A stretch of 64,000 bases of DNA from an uncultured Bacteroidota bacterium. Lineage in GTDB: Bacteria; Bacteroidota; Bacteroidia; Flavobacteriales; Flavobacteriaceae. This document shows positions 27,771-35,779 of the stretch, in pieces. The position numbers and the translations under genes were made by a program. The stretch spans positions 1-64,000 of the forward strand of contig CABYFY010000002.1 in assembly GCA_902518355.1 (NCBI GenBank). The letters run 5' to 3'. The notes beneath the pieces are model-generated. The model was not told where the DNA came from and ran no database searches. It saw only the letters and a list, made by a program, of their open reading frames with translations. Within the stretch, counting starts at the first letter, position 1; each line of letters opens with the position of its first letter.

Positions 27771-28161
27771 TCTCATCAGAAAAATTATATACTAAATCAT
27801 TTCCGTTTTTTACCCAAGAGGTGATACCGCCTGCTATTACGTTGATTTCCTTATATCCATTTTCTTTGAGATAATTGGCAGTTTTTGTGCTCCTATTCTG
27901 AGTTCTACAATATAATATAATTGATGAGCTTTTGTCAAGGGTGAGTATATCATTTTGAAATGATTCAGAGTAAAAATCAAAATTAACAGCATCTTGAATG
28001 TGACCGGACTGATACTCCTCAGTAGTTCTAACATCAACCAGGATGTAATCAGTATCCTGAATTTCAGTGAATTGAGCATCAGAAATCTCATTTATTTCGT
28101 TAGATTCAAAGATTTGACAGGAGTAAATAAGTAGTAAAGAGATAAAAATAAATCTTAACAT
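27751..28161 (-). CDS. rhodanese-like lipoprotein
   Basis: A 136-residue protein with a lipobox-like YSC (Cys15) and one rhodanese domain (about 25-125). The active-site loop is YCRTQNRS with Cys85, and the domain has the usual LVDVRTTEEYQSGHI and AGGITSWVKNG blocks. Rhodaneses transfer sulfane sulfur or act in thiol redox. Third gene of the minus-strand TlpA-rhodanese-rhodanese cluster, 6 bases after its neighbour; likely periplasmic side. Confidence 0.88.
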   Translation of the reverse strand: MLRFIFISLLLIYSCQIFESNEINEISDAQFTEIQDTDYILVDVRTTEEYQSGHIQDAVNFDFYSESFQNDILTLDKSSSIILYCRTQNRSTKTANYLKENGYKEINVIAGGITSWVKNGNDLVYNFSDETISTEE

Positions 28162-28167
28162 ATCAGA

Positions 28168-28476
28168 TTAATTATTTATTTCACCATTCCATTCAACAAT
28201 ACCACCAAGAAGATTATAAACTTTTTTAAATCCTAATTCACTCATTAATTGACATGAATTAGCACTTCTAACGCCAGTTCTACAATACACGTAATATGAA
28301 CTATCTTTATCAAGTTTTTCAATCTCCTGCATGAAATTTTGAGGATTATAGAAATCAATATTTTTAGAATTTGGAATTCTTGAAATTTCAAATTCTTCTG
28401 GCGTCCTAACATCTAAAATAATTGCACTTTCTTCAGAAATAAATTGCTTTTGCCAGGTTAGCTTATCTAGATTCAT
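28168..28476 (-). CDS. rhodanese-like single-domain protein
   Basis: A 102-residue cytosolic rhodanese: LDVRTPEEFEISRI, active-site YCRTGVRS with Cys65 and NLLGGIVEW at the end. No signal peptide, unlike the next gene, so the pair covers both sides of the inner membrane. It is 21 bases after the TlpA-like gene on the same strand. Confidence 0.9.
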   Translation of the reverse strand: MNLDKLTWQKQFISEESAIILDVRTPEEFEISRIPNSKNIDFYNPQNFMQEIEKLDKDSSYYVYCRTGVRSANSCQLMSELGFKKVYNLLGGIVEWNGEINN

Positions 28477-28497
28477 ATCTAGTAAATATAAAAATAA

Positions 28498-28992
28498 TTA
28501 ATTATTTATGGCTTTATTTATTTCAATATGTAACTCCTCTTTTTCAAAGGGTTTGGGATAAAAGTTATAGTTAGAAGAGTTTACTATTAGTGTAGCGGGT
28601 ATACCGCCGTCCCATTGTTCGGATACTTTTGGCACCCATGTATTCATTTTAGAATCATCTAGGAGAACCACCCTAGATTTTATTTTATTTTTTTTTAGGT
28701 AAGGTTTGAGTTTAGATTCAATTTGGGATGGAAAGTCTAAGCTCACTAAGATTACTTCTGTGTTTTTATCTTTAAATTCCTTATTTACCTGTTCAAAATG
28801 AGGCAATTCCTTGACACATGGAGCACACCATGTAGCCCAAAAATTTAATACATATGTTTTATCAGCCGATAAATCGATTTTACTATATAGACCATCAAAA
28901 TCGACTATTTCAATAGACTGGTCGGACTTATTGCTACAAGAAAAAGTAAGAATAAAAAATAATAGAAAAATTGACTTTAATTTAATAAACAT
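28498..28992 (-). CDS. TlpA-like thioredoxin-fold lipoprotein
   Basis: A 164-residue thiol-disulfide protein with a lipobox (LTFSC, Cys19) and the thioredoxin active site FWATWCAPCVKELPHF (Cys56 and Cys59). GIPATLIVN marks the cis-proline loop. It probably works in the periplasm reducing or oxidising thiols of envelope proteins. First gene of a three-gene cluster with two rhodaneses, suggesting sulfur or thiol handling. It lies downstream of a terminator that separates it from the T9SS gene. Confidence 0.9.
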   Translation of the reverse strand: MFIKLKSIFLLFFILTFSCSNKSDQSIEIVDFDGLYSKIDLSADKTYVLNFWATWCAPCVKELPHFEQVNKEFKDKNTEVILVSLDFPSQIESKLKPYLKKNKIKSRVVLLDDSKMNTWVPKVSEQWDGGIPATLIVNSSNYNFYPKPFEKEELHIEINKAINN

Positions 28993-29017
28993 AAAGGAAC
29001 TATATCAAATGATATGC

Positions 29018-29055
29018 CATAAAAAAGGTTCTACACTTCTGAGTGTAGAACCTTT
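29018..29055 (-). terminator. intrinsic terminator of the T9SS/50-residue gene unit
   Basis: A perfect 14-bp stem, AAAGGTTCTACACT (29024-29037) with AGTGTAGAACCTTT (29042-29055), loop TCTG. Read on the minus strand the stem is followed by a T run (complement of the A run at 29021-29026), so it terminates the unit that ends with the stop at 29083. It also separates the TlpA cluster. Confidence 0.92.
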
Positions 29056-29082
29056 AATAAATTAATTCTGTGCCTAATATTA

Positions 29083-29235
29083 TTAGCCAATATTCCATCC
29101 TCCAGGGGCTGAAGGAACTGAATTTGCTTGTGCTTTTTTAGGATTCAGTATAGCGAAGGTTCCAATAGCAGTTAATGCTGCATATTTCCCCATCTTCTTA
29201 ATCGCCTGTTTTCTGGTTATGCCTGTCTTCTTCAT
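29083..29235 (-). CDS. 50-residue protein with Tat-like or membrane signal, unknown function
   Basis: I read this small frame by hand: ATG at 29235, TAA at 29083, 50 residues. It begins MKKTGITRKQAIKKMGKYAA, then LTAIGTFAILNP, KKAQANS and ends with SAPGGWNIG. The N-terminus resembles a twin-arginine-like signal (TRKQAIKK with a following hydrophobic stretch and AQA-type cleavage), leaving only about 14 mature residues. It starts 4 bases after the stop of the large T9SS gene and is followed by a terminator, so it is co-transcribed. Similar short proteins follow surface-protein genes in other Flavobacteriia, from memory; function unknown. Confidence 0.7.
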   Translation of the reverse strand: MKKTGITRKQAIKKMGKYAALTAIGTFAILNPKKAQANSVPSAPGGWNIG

Positions 29236-29238
29236 GGC

Positions 29239-31140
29239 TTATTGTATTAAAAGTTTCTTAGTTAATCTATCACTTCCTGATTCTAGTTCAATCACATAAA
29301 TACCAGCAGACAATCCAACTGTTGATATTGTTTGTGTACCCATGTTATTGTTTAGAGTAGTAGATAATACTTCTCTTCCAAGAATGTTATATAAACTAAC
29401 CTTGGTTTCATTTGATTGAGTAGCTAATCCTTCAATAGTGATGTAGCTAGCATCTATTTCTTTGTAAGCATTCAACATACTTGTTGATACTTCTCCACTG
29501 CTCATTGTATCAGCAGTCATGTGGATGAAGAATCTTCCAACACCTTCTAAATCACTAGTAGGAGTCAATACGTAGTCTCCATCAAGTAAATTAGTCATTG
29601 TACCTTCTTCAGTGTCCTCTAAGTATATATTAAGATCTGCAGGAGTAGTTCTGTGAGAGATGCTTATAGTAGTTTCTTCACCACCAAGAGCGTTAATTCC
29701 AAGAGGAATCACTTTATCCCACATCTCTGAATATGCTAAAGACTGAATCCCTAAATCAAGACCCTCATCACCGACTACTAGTCTTGTAGAAATTGAAGGG
29801 TAATTAAAGCCCATTGATGCAGCATCATAAGATGGTTCATAAGAATCGGAGGTATTATCTAGAAAGTAAAGCTGAGTACGTCTGTTGTATTCATTCTGAA
29901 TAACATTTATAAACAACTCGGCTCTATCATTATTCATAACATCACCTACAATCCCATCATCTGAACCGTCTTCGGTCATCATATTAATATTGAAAGTAAA
30001 GTCTCCAGAATTTGAATGATTTCCACCAACAAAAAATGCTTGACCTGGTGCGATAACTGCATTAGCAGCTGAAGTTGCATCATTAATTTCTGTGTAGCCA
30101 GCAGAAGTACCACTCCAAACATGAACAGCCTGATTATTTGCGTGTAGTAAGTTAAGGTTTGTAGTATTTAAGACATAGTCACTTCCATGAGTTGCTGCAC
30201 CAGCAGCATTTGAATTAACAGAAATATAACTTGAATAAGGATTTGCAACTAAATTCCACCTTGATCCTGTAGCCGAGGCAGCGTCTCCATCGTTATCACC
30301 CTCAGTAATAGCAAATATTGCATTACCGTCAAGAGGTGTTCCTTGGAAATTTAATGTTGCACCTGACAAAATACTAGCCATTTGGAATCCTTTTCCGCTT
30401 TCAAGTTGTCCTTCAGTGAAAGAATCGTCAGAATCAAACGTAGACCATGTTCCATTCGCACCTGTTGTATTGTCAAAAGTTCCAATCGCATATTCAGTCT
30501 CTGCACCTGAATTGTTAGTTGCAAGATTGGACTGTGCAATTATCATATTGGAGGTAACACCAACCATTGGGGAACCAATTAAATCCCAATCGTTATCAAT
30601 TCCTGAAATAAATCTAGCATAAGTAACATTCCCCGTTGAATTGTCATCATAATCACCTCTTAACAAAAGCGAAGAAAAGGCTGAACTTGATGAATTCAAT
30701 GTTATTGTACCATTATTAGTTAAGGTTGAACTGGAATTTGATAAAATTAGTTGCTTTCCTGATGTAAGAGTAATTGATGCGCCAGAACCAACAGTTAGAC
30801 TAGAAGTACCATTTACTGTCATGTTCTCTTTAAGTGAAAGCGTAGAGTTTGATCCTGTAACTTGAGAAGCAGAACCTCCTGTAACTGACATAGAATTATT
30901 TACCTCTAACTCACCTCCTCCAGAAATCACAAAATAATCAACAGTAACCCCGGTAACATTAACCTTCATTTTTGCACCACTTGGCACAAGAATGTTATCA
31001 TTAGATGCAGGAACACCAGAGGGAGACCATGATGATGCAACATTCCAGTTATTCACACCTGCAGCAGCTGTTTTTGTAACTTGAGATTGCATTGAAACAG
31101 TAACTATCAAAGCAATACAAATAAGTAAAATTTTTTTCAT
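29239..31140 (-). CDS. large secreted beta-rich surface protein with T9SS sorting domain
   Basis: I start this at the ATG at 31140, which gives a proper signal peptide (MKKILLICIALIVTVSM); the longer open frame adds 37 residues with no signal character. The 633-residue protein begins with NWNVASSWSPSGVPASND and Ser/Thr/Gly-rich strand repeats (about 30-200) typical of parallel beta-solenoid surface proteins; residues 200-540 form further beta domains; the last ~75 residues are a type IX sorting domain (ETKVSLYNILGREVLSTTL, LSAGIYVIELES). Probably an exported adhesin or surface-layer-like protein; no enzyme motif seen. Followed by the 50-residue gene. Confidence 0.85.
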   Translation of the reverse strand: MKKILLICIALIVTVSMQSQVTKTAAAGVNNWNVASSWSPSGVPASNDNILVPSGAKMKVNVTGVTVDYFVISGGGELEVNNSMSVTGGSASQVTGSNSTLSLKENMTVNGTSSLTVGSGASITLTSGKQLILSNSSSTLTNNGTITLNSSSSAFSSLLLRGDYDDNSTGNVTYARFISGIDNDWDLIGSPMVGVTSNMIIAQSNLATNNSGAETEYAIGTFDNTTGANGTWSTFDSDDSFTEGQLESGKGFQMASILSGATLNFQGTPLDGNAIFAITEGDNDGDAASATGSRWNLVANPYSSYISVNSNAAGAATHGSDYVLNTTNLNLLHANNQAVHVWSGTSAGYTEINDATSAANAVIAPGQAFFVGGNHSNSGDFTFNINMMTEDGSDDGIVGDVMNNDRAELFINVIQNEYNRRTQLYFLDNTSDSYEPSYDAASMGFNYPSISTRLVVGDEGLDLGIQSLAYSEMWDKVIPLGINALGGEETTISISHRTTPADLNIYLEDTEEGTMTNLLDGDYVLTPTSDLEGVGRFFIHMTADTMSSGEVSTSMLNAYKEIDASYITIEGLATQSNETKVSLYNILGREVLSTTLNNNMGTQTISTVGLSAGIYVIELESGSDRLTKKLLIQ

Positions 31141-31271
31141 AAACGTTAATTTAATGCGTTTGAATCTGTAAATATAAACAAAATTGTTAACAACTTGTTT
31201 TTTTTTACAGGTTTTGACATAAAATATATGAGATATTAATATGTCGGGCATTTTGTTAAAAAATAAGTAAA

Positions 31272-32030
31272 TTATCTACTAAAGATTAATTCTTTATCAG
31301 AAGATAAATTTTCATGATAGACATATCCATCATAATTAAATGATTTTAAAGAGCTTATATCAGTTATGTTATTTTCTATAATATATCTAGTCATCATTCC
31401 CCTAGCCTTTTTTGAAAAAATGGCTATTGTTTTATAATTGCCGTCCTTTAATTGTTTAAAATTCGCAGAATAAACATCTGATTTGAGTACTTTTGAATCT
31501 ATAGCTTTATAATATTCGTTGCTTGCAAGATTTAGAACGGGTTCATTTTTGGAAAGCTCCGAATTAAGTTGATTTGTGATCTTTTCTCTCCAATAATCAT
31601 ACAAATTCTTGTTGTTGTCAAATGAGAGTTTTGTACCCATTTCTAATCTGTATGGCTGAATTAAATCTAATGGTTTAATCAAACCATAAAGGCCTGAAAT
31701 AATCCTTACGGTGCTATGCATAAAATCAATCTTGTCATCGTCGATTGAATAAGCATCTAAACCTCTGTAAACATCTCCACTAAAGGCATAAACCGCCTGT
31801 CTTGCATTTTTAACAGAAAATGGCAACGACCAATCAAGATTTCTTTCATAATTCAACTCAGCGATTTTACTGGAAACACCCATTAGTTCAGAAAGATCTT
31901 TTGGACTTTTTCTTTTTAAGATTGAGTTTAGATACTCTGCCTCTTTTTCAAAACATAAAGAAGAGCTTTTTTCAGTAGGAAGCTGAGATTTAAAGTCTAA
32001 AGACTTGGCTGGAGATAATAATATTTTCAT
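31272..32030 (-). CDS. yaaA: peroxide stress protein YaaA family (DUF328/UPF0246)
   Basis: The 252-residue protein matches YaaA throughout: MKILLSPAKSLDFKS, YAFSGDVYRGLDA, ISGLYGLIKPLDLIQPYRLE, LASNEYYKAID and FSKKARGMMTRYI are conserved blocks. In E. coli YaaA lowers intracellular iron damage during peroxide stress. Full length, a single gene, 70 bases after rluD-like gene on the same strand. Confidence 0.95.
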   Translation of the reverse strand: MKILLSPAKSLDFKSQLPTEKSSSLCFEKEAEYLNSILKRKSPKDLSELMGVSSKIAELNYERNLDWSLPFSVKNARQAVYAFSGDVYRGLDAYSIDDDKIDFMHSTVRIISGLYGLIKPLDLIQPYRLEMGTKLSFDNNKNLYDYWREKITNQLNSELSKNEPVLNLASNEYYKAIDSKVLKSDVYSANFKQLKDGNYKTIAIFSKKARGMMTRYIIENNITDISSLKSFNYDGYVYHENLSSDKELIFSR

Positions 32031-32099
32031 CTTAAAATTATTTAATTAAAAATAAACAACAAAATTTATTAAATCAAGAAAATCAAGGAATATGCCAAA

Positions 32100-33104
32100 T
32101 TAGTTGGCTACATAATTTTCCCATTTTTCAATACAGTTTTGGAAATCCTGGGGTATTTCTGAATCAAATTGCATGAATTTTCCAGTTTTTGGATGAGTAA
32201 TACCCAAAGTCTTTGCGTGTAATGCTTGTCGAGGAAGTAACTTGAAACAATTTTCAACAAATTGCTTGTACTTTGTGAAAGTTGTTCCTTTAAGTATTGA
32301 ATCACCACCATATCTTTCATCATTAAACAAAGTATGGCCAATATGCTTCATATGAACCCTAATTTGATGAGTCCTACCAGTTTCTAGAGTACACTTAACC
32401 AAACTAACATAATTAAAACGACTTAATACTTCATAATTGGTAATGGCTCTTTTTCCATTTTCAATCTTATCATCATCTAAAACTATATTCTGCAATCTAT
32501 TTTTCGGGTTTCTTCCTATGTAGTTATCAATTTTACCACTGTCATCTTTCACACTACCCCATACCAAAGCAACATACTCTCTTTTGGATGTCTTTTCTGC
32601 AAATTGATTTGATAAATGAAACATTGATTCGTCATTTTTAGCAATTACCAATAACCCACTTGTATCTTTATCTAATCTGTGTACTAATCCGGGTCTATTT
32701 GAAGTGTTTTTTGGGAGATTTTCAAAATGATAAATTAGGGCATTTATTAATGTTCCTGAGTAATTGCCATGACCAGGGTGAACAACCATTCCAGCAGGCT
32801 TATTGACCACAACTAAATCATCATCTTCGTAAACAATATCTAATTCAATGTTTTCAGCTATCAATAAATTATCTTGAGGAGGATATTCAAATAAAACTCT
32901 AATATCATCTAGGGGTTTGACTTTATAGTTAGACTTAACTACAACTCCGTTAACCTTTATGCTACCGTTTTTTGCAGCAGCTTGAATTTTAGTTCTTGTA
33001 GCATTTTCAACAAAATTCATAAGGTATTTATCAATTCTTAAAGGAGCTTGACCTTTATCAACTAGAAATGAAAAATGCTCAAATAATGAATTATTGTTTT
33101 CCAT
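32100..33104 (-). CDS. rluD: RluA/RluD-family 23S rRNA pseudouridine synthase
   Basis: A 334-residue enzyme with an S4 domain (about 20-75) and a pseudouridine synthase domain (about 85-330). The catalytic Asp145 sits in HRLDKDTSGLLVIAK; RTHQIRVHMKHIGH is the second conserved block. RluD-type enzymes modify 23S rRNA helix 69; I use the symbol for the best family fit, though RluA/RluC-like substrates cannot be excluded. The start overlaps the PASTA gene by 14 bases. Confidence 0.9.
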   Translation of the reverse strand: MENNNSLFEHFSFLVDKGQAPLRIDKYLMNFVENATRTKIQAAAKNGSIKVNGVVVKSNYKVKPLDDIRVLFEYPPQDNLLIAENIELDIVYEDDDLVVVNKPAGMVVHPGHGNYSGTLINALIYHFENLPKNTSNRPGLVHRLDKDTSGLLVIAKNDESMFHLSNQFAEKTSKREYVALVWGSVKDDSGKIDNYIGRNPKNRLQNIVLDDDKIENGKRAITNYEVLSRFNYVSLVKCTLETGRTHQIRVHMKHIGHTLFNDERYGGDSILKGTTFTKYKQFVENCFKLLPRQALHAKTLGITHPKTGKFMQFDSEIPQDFQNCIEKWENYVAN

Positions 33105-33642
33105 TACCTAATTTAAAATCTATAACTGAAGTTCTTTTAAGAAAATCACCTTCATTCAACTCATTTCCGTTATGCGAAATTGAGATGACCTCATCTCGAG
33201 CTATATCATCAACGTATTCAATTTCTCCAAAAATAAATCCTAGTGATTCAATAGTTTTCCTAGCTTGACGAACTGTTATTCTTGTGATTTTAGGAATTTC
33301 TACCATCTCAAAATCAGAGGCATTTAATGTGAGATATATTTTTCTTCCTTGCTTGACCTTTGCATTTGCTTTTGGAATTTGGTCTAAAACTGAATTAATT
33401 TTAAACTCAGGATTGTAGTTTCCTGAATCAGAAATAATGTATTGTAAGTCTAATTCGTTAAATTCTGATTCAAATTCTTGAATGTTTTTTCCGGTTAAAT
33501 CAGGAACAACAATAAAATCTCCATGACGGGTATTTAATCTAAGAAATAGAACCAATATCAAAAAAAACAAAAGCGCTGTAATAATTATTCGAAACGAAGT
33601 TTTTAAGAATGATTTACTAAATAAATATTTAAGCACAGACAT
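33091..33642 (-). CDS. stand-alone PASTA-domain membrane protein
   Basis: A 183-residue protein: a short cytosolic tail, one transmembrane helix about 17-34 (ALLFFLILVLFLRL), then two PASTA domains about 45-105 and 110-180 (VVPDLTGKNIQEFESE, EIPKITRITVRQARKTIES). PASTA domains bind peptidoglycan in kinases and PBPs; here there is no kinase or transpeptidase. It overlaps the RluD gene and is divergent from ddl, which makes D-Ala-D-Ala. Confidence 0.9.
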   Translation of the reverse strand: MSVLKYLFSKSFLKTSFRIIITALLFFLILVLFLRLNTRHGDFIVVPDLTGKNIQEFESEFNELDLQYIISDSGNYNPEFKINSVLDQIPKANAKVKQGRKIYLTLNASDFEMVEIPKITRITVRQARKTIESLGFIFGEIEYVDDIARDEVISISHNGNELNEGDFLKRTSVIDFKLGNGKQ

Positions 33643-33692
33643 ATCAAAAATTGAAATACAAACTTAATTAATTTAAAATAATTTTAATTAGC

Positions 33693-33700
33693 TACTTTTG
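33693..33700 (+). promoter_or_regulatory. -7 element directly before ddl
   Basis: TACTTTTG matches TAnnTTTG exactly and ends only 5 bases before the ddl ATG at 33706. The transcript would start on or next to the ATG. No TTG at the usual -33 distance. Confidence 0.5.
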
Positions 33701-33705
33701 GATTA

Positions 33706-34686
33706 ATGAATGCGAATAACTTGAAAAATATTGGAATCATAATGGGGGGATATTCTCATGAACACGAAATTTCATTAAAAAGTGGAATAGTTGTTTACAA
33801 CACACTTAAAGAACATTACAACTGTTATAGAATACTTATCAAAGAAAATAGCTGGACTTTAATAGATGAAAATGACAATTTAAAAAAAATTGACAATGAG
33901 ACATTCCAAGTTACCGATCATCCAAATCTTGTTTTTGATTGTATTTTTAATGCAATTCATGGAACACCGGGTGAAGACGGTAAAATGCATAAATATTTTA
34001 GTCATAAAAATATCCCTATTACTGGATGTAATTCATATCAATCAGAATTAACTTTTGATAAGGTAAAATGTTTAAATTTTCTTTCTTCTAAAGGAATTAA
34101 AGTTGCACCATCCATGACGATATCTAAAACAAATAAGCCTAACCTGAATGAAATTGAAGAAAAAGTTGGCTTTCCTTGTTTTGTAAAGGCTAGTAATTCC
34201 GGAAGTAGTTTTGGAGTTTACAAGGTTTATAATAGTGATCAAATGAAAAATTGCTTAGTTTCAGCATTTGAAGTTGATAACAAAGTCTTAGTTGAATCAC
34301 ACATAGAAGGAAGAGAATTTTCAATAGGTGTGATTAGTTTTAATGGTGAAAAAAAGGTGTTACCAATCACAGAAATAATTACCTCAAATGACTTTTTTGA
34401 TTACGAAGCTAAGTATGAAGGAAAAGCTAAAGAAATTACACCTGCAAAAATATCAACTGAATTAGAATCAAAGCTCAATTTACTTTCGAAAAATATTTAC
34501 GAATTATTGGAGTTGAGAGGATTTTCAAGAAGTGAATTCATTGTCAACACTAGTGGAATCTACTATTTAGAAACCAATACAGTTCCTGGACTCACATCGG
34601 AAAGCATTTTACCTCAACAAGCAAAATGCGCAAATATTGATTTAAAAGATTTATTTATAAACGCAATTGAAGAAGTGATTAATTAA
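33706..34686 (+). CDS. ddl: D-alanine--D-alanine ligase
   Basis: ATP-grasp enzyme joining two D-Ala for peptidoglycan. The 326-residue protein has the expected blocks: IIMGGYSHEHEISLKSG at the N-terminus, NAIHGTPGEDGKM, PCFVKASNSGSSFGVYKV (ATP-grasp loop), and the metal site FSRSEFIVN then LETNTVPGLTSESILP. It is followed 14 bases downstream by coaD in the same direction. Confidence 0.97.
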   Translation: MNANNLKNIGIIMGGYSHEHEISLKSGIVVYNTLKEHYNCYRILIKENSWTLIDENDNLKKIDNETFQVTDHPNLVFDCIFNAIHGTPGEDGKMHKYFSHKNIPITGCNSYQSELTFDKVKCLNFLSSKGIKVAPSMTISKTNKPNLNEIEEKVGFPCFVKASNSGSSFGVYKVYNSDQMKNCLVSAFEVDNKVLVESHIEGREFSIGVISFNGEKKVLPITEIITSNDFFDYEAKYEGKAKEITPAKISTELESKLNLLSKNIYELLELRGFSRSEFIVNTSGIYYLETNTVPGLTSESILPQQAKCANIDLKDLFINAIEEVIN

Positions 34687-34700
34687 ATTAACTTTGAATT

Positions 34701-35153
34701 ATGAGACGAGCTATTTTTCCAGGATCATTTGACCCTCTGACTTTAGGTCATTGTGAAATTATCAAAAAAGCAACACAAGTTTTTGATCAAGTTGTTGTTT
34801 CAGTTGGGAACAATTCTGAAAAAAAGTATATGTTTTCTTTAGATCAAAGATTAGATTTCATCTCTTCTGAATTTAAAAACAATCCTCAGGTTTTAGTGGA
34901 AAAGTACGATGGTTTAACAGCAGAATTTTGTAAAACCAAAAATATTAAGCATATAGTTAGAGGACTTAGAAATCCAGCTGACTTTGAATTTGAAAAAAAA
35001 ATCGCCTTATTTAATAATAGTCTAGGGGAAATTGAAACTATTTTTTTCTTAACATCTCCGAATAATGCCTTTATATCTTCATCAATGATTAGAGAAATAA
35101 TAGATAATGGCGGGAACTACAAAAAATTTGTTCCAGAGTCTGTTTCAGCTTAA
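34701..35153 (+). CDS. coaD: pantetheine-phosphate adenylyltransferase
   Basis: Coenzyme A synthesis: pantetheine 4'-phosphate plus ATP to dephospho-CoA. The 150-residue protein has the HxGH-type nucleotidyl-transfer site in FPGSFDPLTLGHCEII and the conserved HIVRGLRNPADFEFE block, followed by FLTSPNNAFISSSMIREI. Co-directional with ddl; overlaps the convergent NUDIX gene by 4 bases. Confidence 0.97.
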   Translation: MRRAIFPGSFDPLTLGHCEIIKKATQVFDQVVVSVGNNSEKKYMFSLDQRLDFISSEFKNNPQVLVEKYDGLTAEFCKTKNIKHIVRGLRNPADFEFEKKIALFNNSLGEIETIFFLTSPNNAFISSSMIREIIDNGGNYKKFVPESVSA

Positions 35154-35734
35154 CCGAAAAGTAGTCTGATATTTGCATAACTTTTAGGCAACATAGACTC
35201 CAAATTTTCAACACCTATCCACTCTACCCTAGAAATTCCTTCCTTTTTTTGAGGTTTGAATTTTCCCGTGTAATCTGAATACATTTCAAACCAATATGTT
35301 GATTTTAAATAATGATTATTATGTCTTTTAAATATATGATAAGTTTTTTCTAAGGGTTTCACAATTGATAAATTCTTAATTCCAGTTTCTTCAATAACTT
35401 CCCTTAGTGCTGTCTGAGAAATATTTTCTTTTTTTTCGGCTTTTCCCTTAGGTAAATCCCATTTTTTGTTCCTGTAAATAAATAGTATTTCTGAATTCTG
35501 ATTAATTACTTTACCTCCAGCAGCAGTGATTTCTGGAAATTTATTTTTAAATGCTGAAATAACAGATTTTTCATTTTCCGAAAGAATTCCAATTGATCCA
35601 ATATTCTTTTTATTCAAAAGCTTAATTAAGTCAATATTATTTAACAATTCTAATTCAATCATTAAACTATTTTTTAGGTCAGTTTTGTTGTCTGAAATAA
35701 TAATCGGTTTGTCTTTGTAAAAAATTTGTAACAT
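35150..35734 (-). CDS. NUDIX hydrolase
   Basis: A 194-residue protein with a NUDIX domain at about residues 68-194. The NUDIX box runs GKAEKKENISQTALREVIEE followed by TGI, matching GX5EX7REUXEEXGU. The first ~65 residues are a separate segment without a known domain. A YPxxKW-type feature is not seen; KWDLPKGKAEK is. Substrate unknown. Its promoter region is shared with the divergent pyrE gene. Confidence 0.9.
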   Translation of the reverse strand: MLQIFYKDKPIIISDNKTDLKNSLMIELELLNNIDLIKLLNKKNIGSIGILSENEKSVISAFKNKFPEITAAGGKVINQNSEILFIYRNKKWDLPKGKAEKKENISQTALREVIEETGIKNLSIVKPLEKTYHIFKRHNNHYLKSTYWFEMYSDYTGKFKPQKKEGISRVEWIGVENLESMLPKSYANIRLLFG

Positions 35735-35746
35735 TTAAAATAAATA

Positions 35747-35754
35747 CAAATCTA
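35747..35754 (-). promoter_or_regulatory. -7 element for the NUDIX gene
   Basis: TAGATTTG on the minus strand (CAAATCTA on plus) is an exact TAnnTTTG match 12 bases before the ATG at 35734. It lies back to back with the pyrE element, 6 bases apart. Confidence 0.45.
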
Positions 35755-35760
35755 AATTAA

Positions 35761-35768
35761 TACTTTTG
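35761..35768 (+). promoter_or_regulatory. -7 element for pyrE
   Basis: TACTTTTG is an exact TAnnTTTG match ending 11 bases before the pyrE ATG at 35780, which predicts a leader of only a few bases. The whole divergent NUDIX-pyrE gap is 45 bases, so the two promoters must overlap. Confidence 0.5.
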
Positions 35769-35779
35769 TTAATAGAATT

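Noticed and set aside
31081-31271. Promoter search upstream of the T9SS gene at 31140
   Set aside because: No exact TAnnTTTG at a fitting distance on the minus strand; nothing reported.
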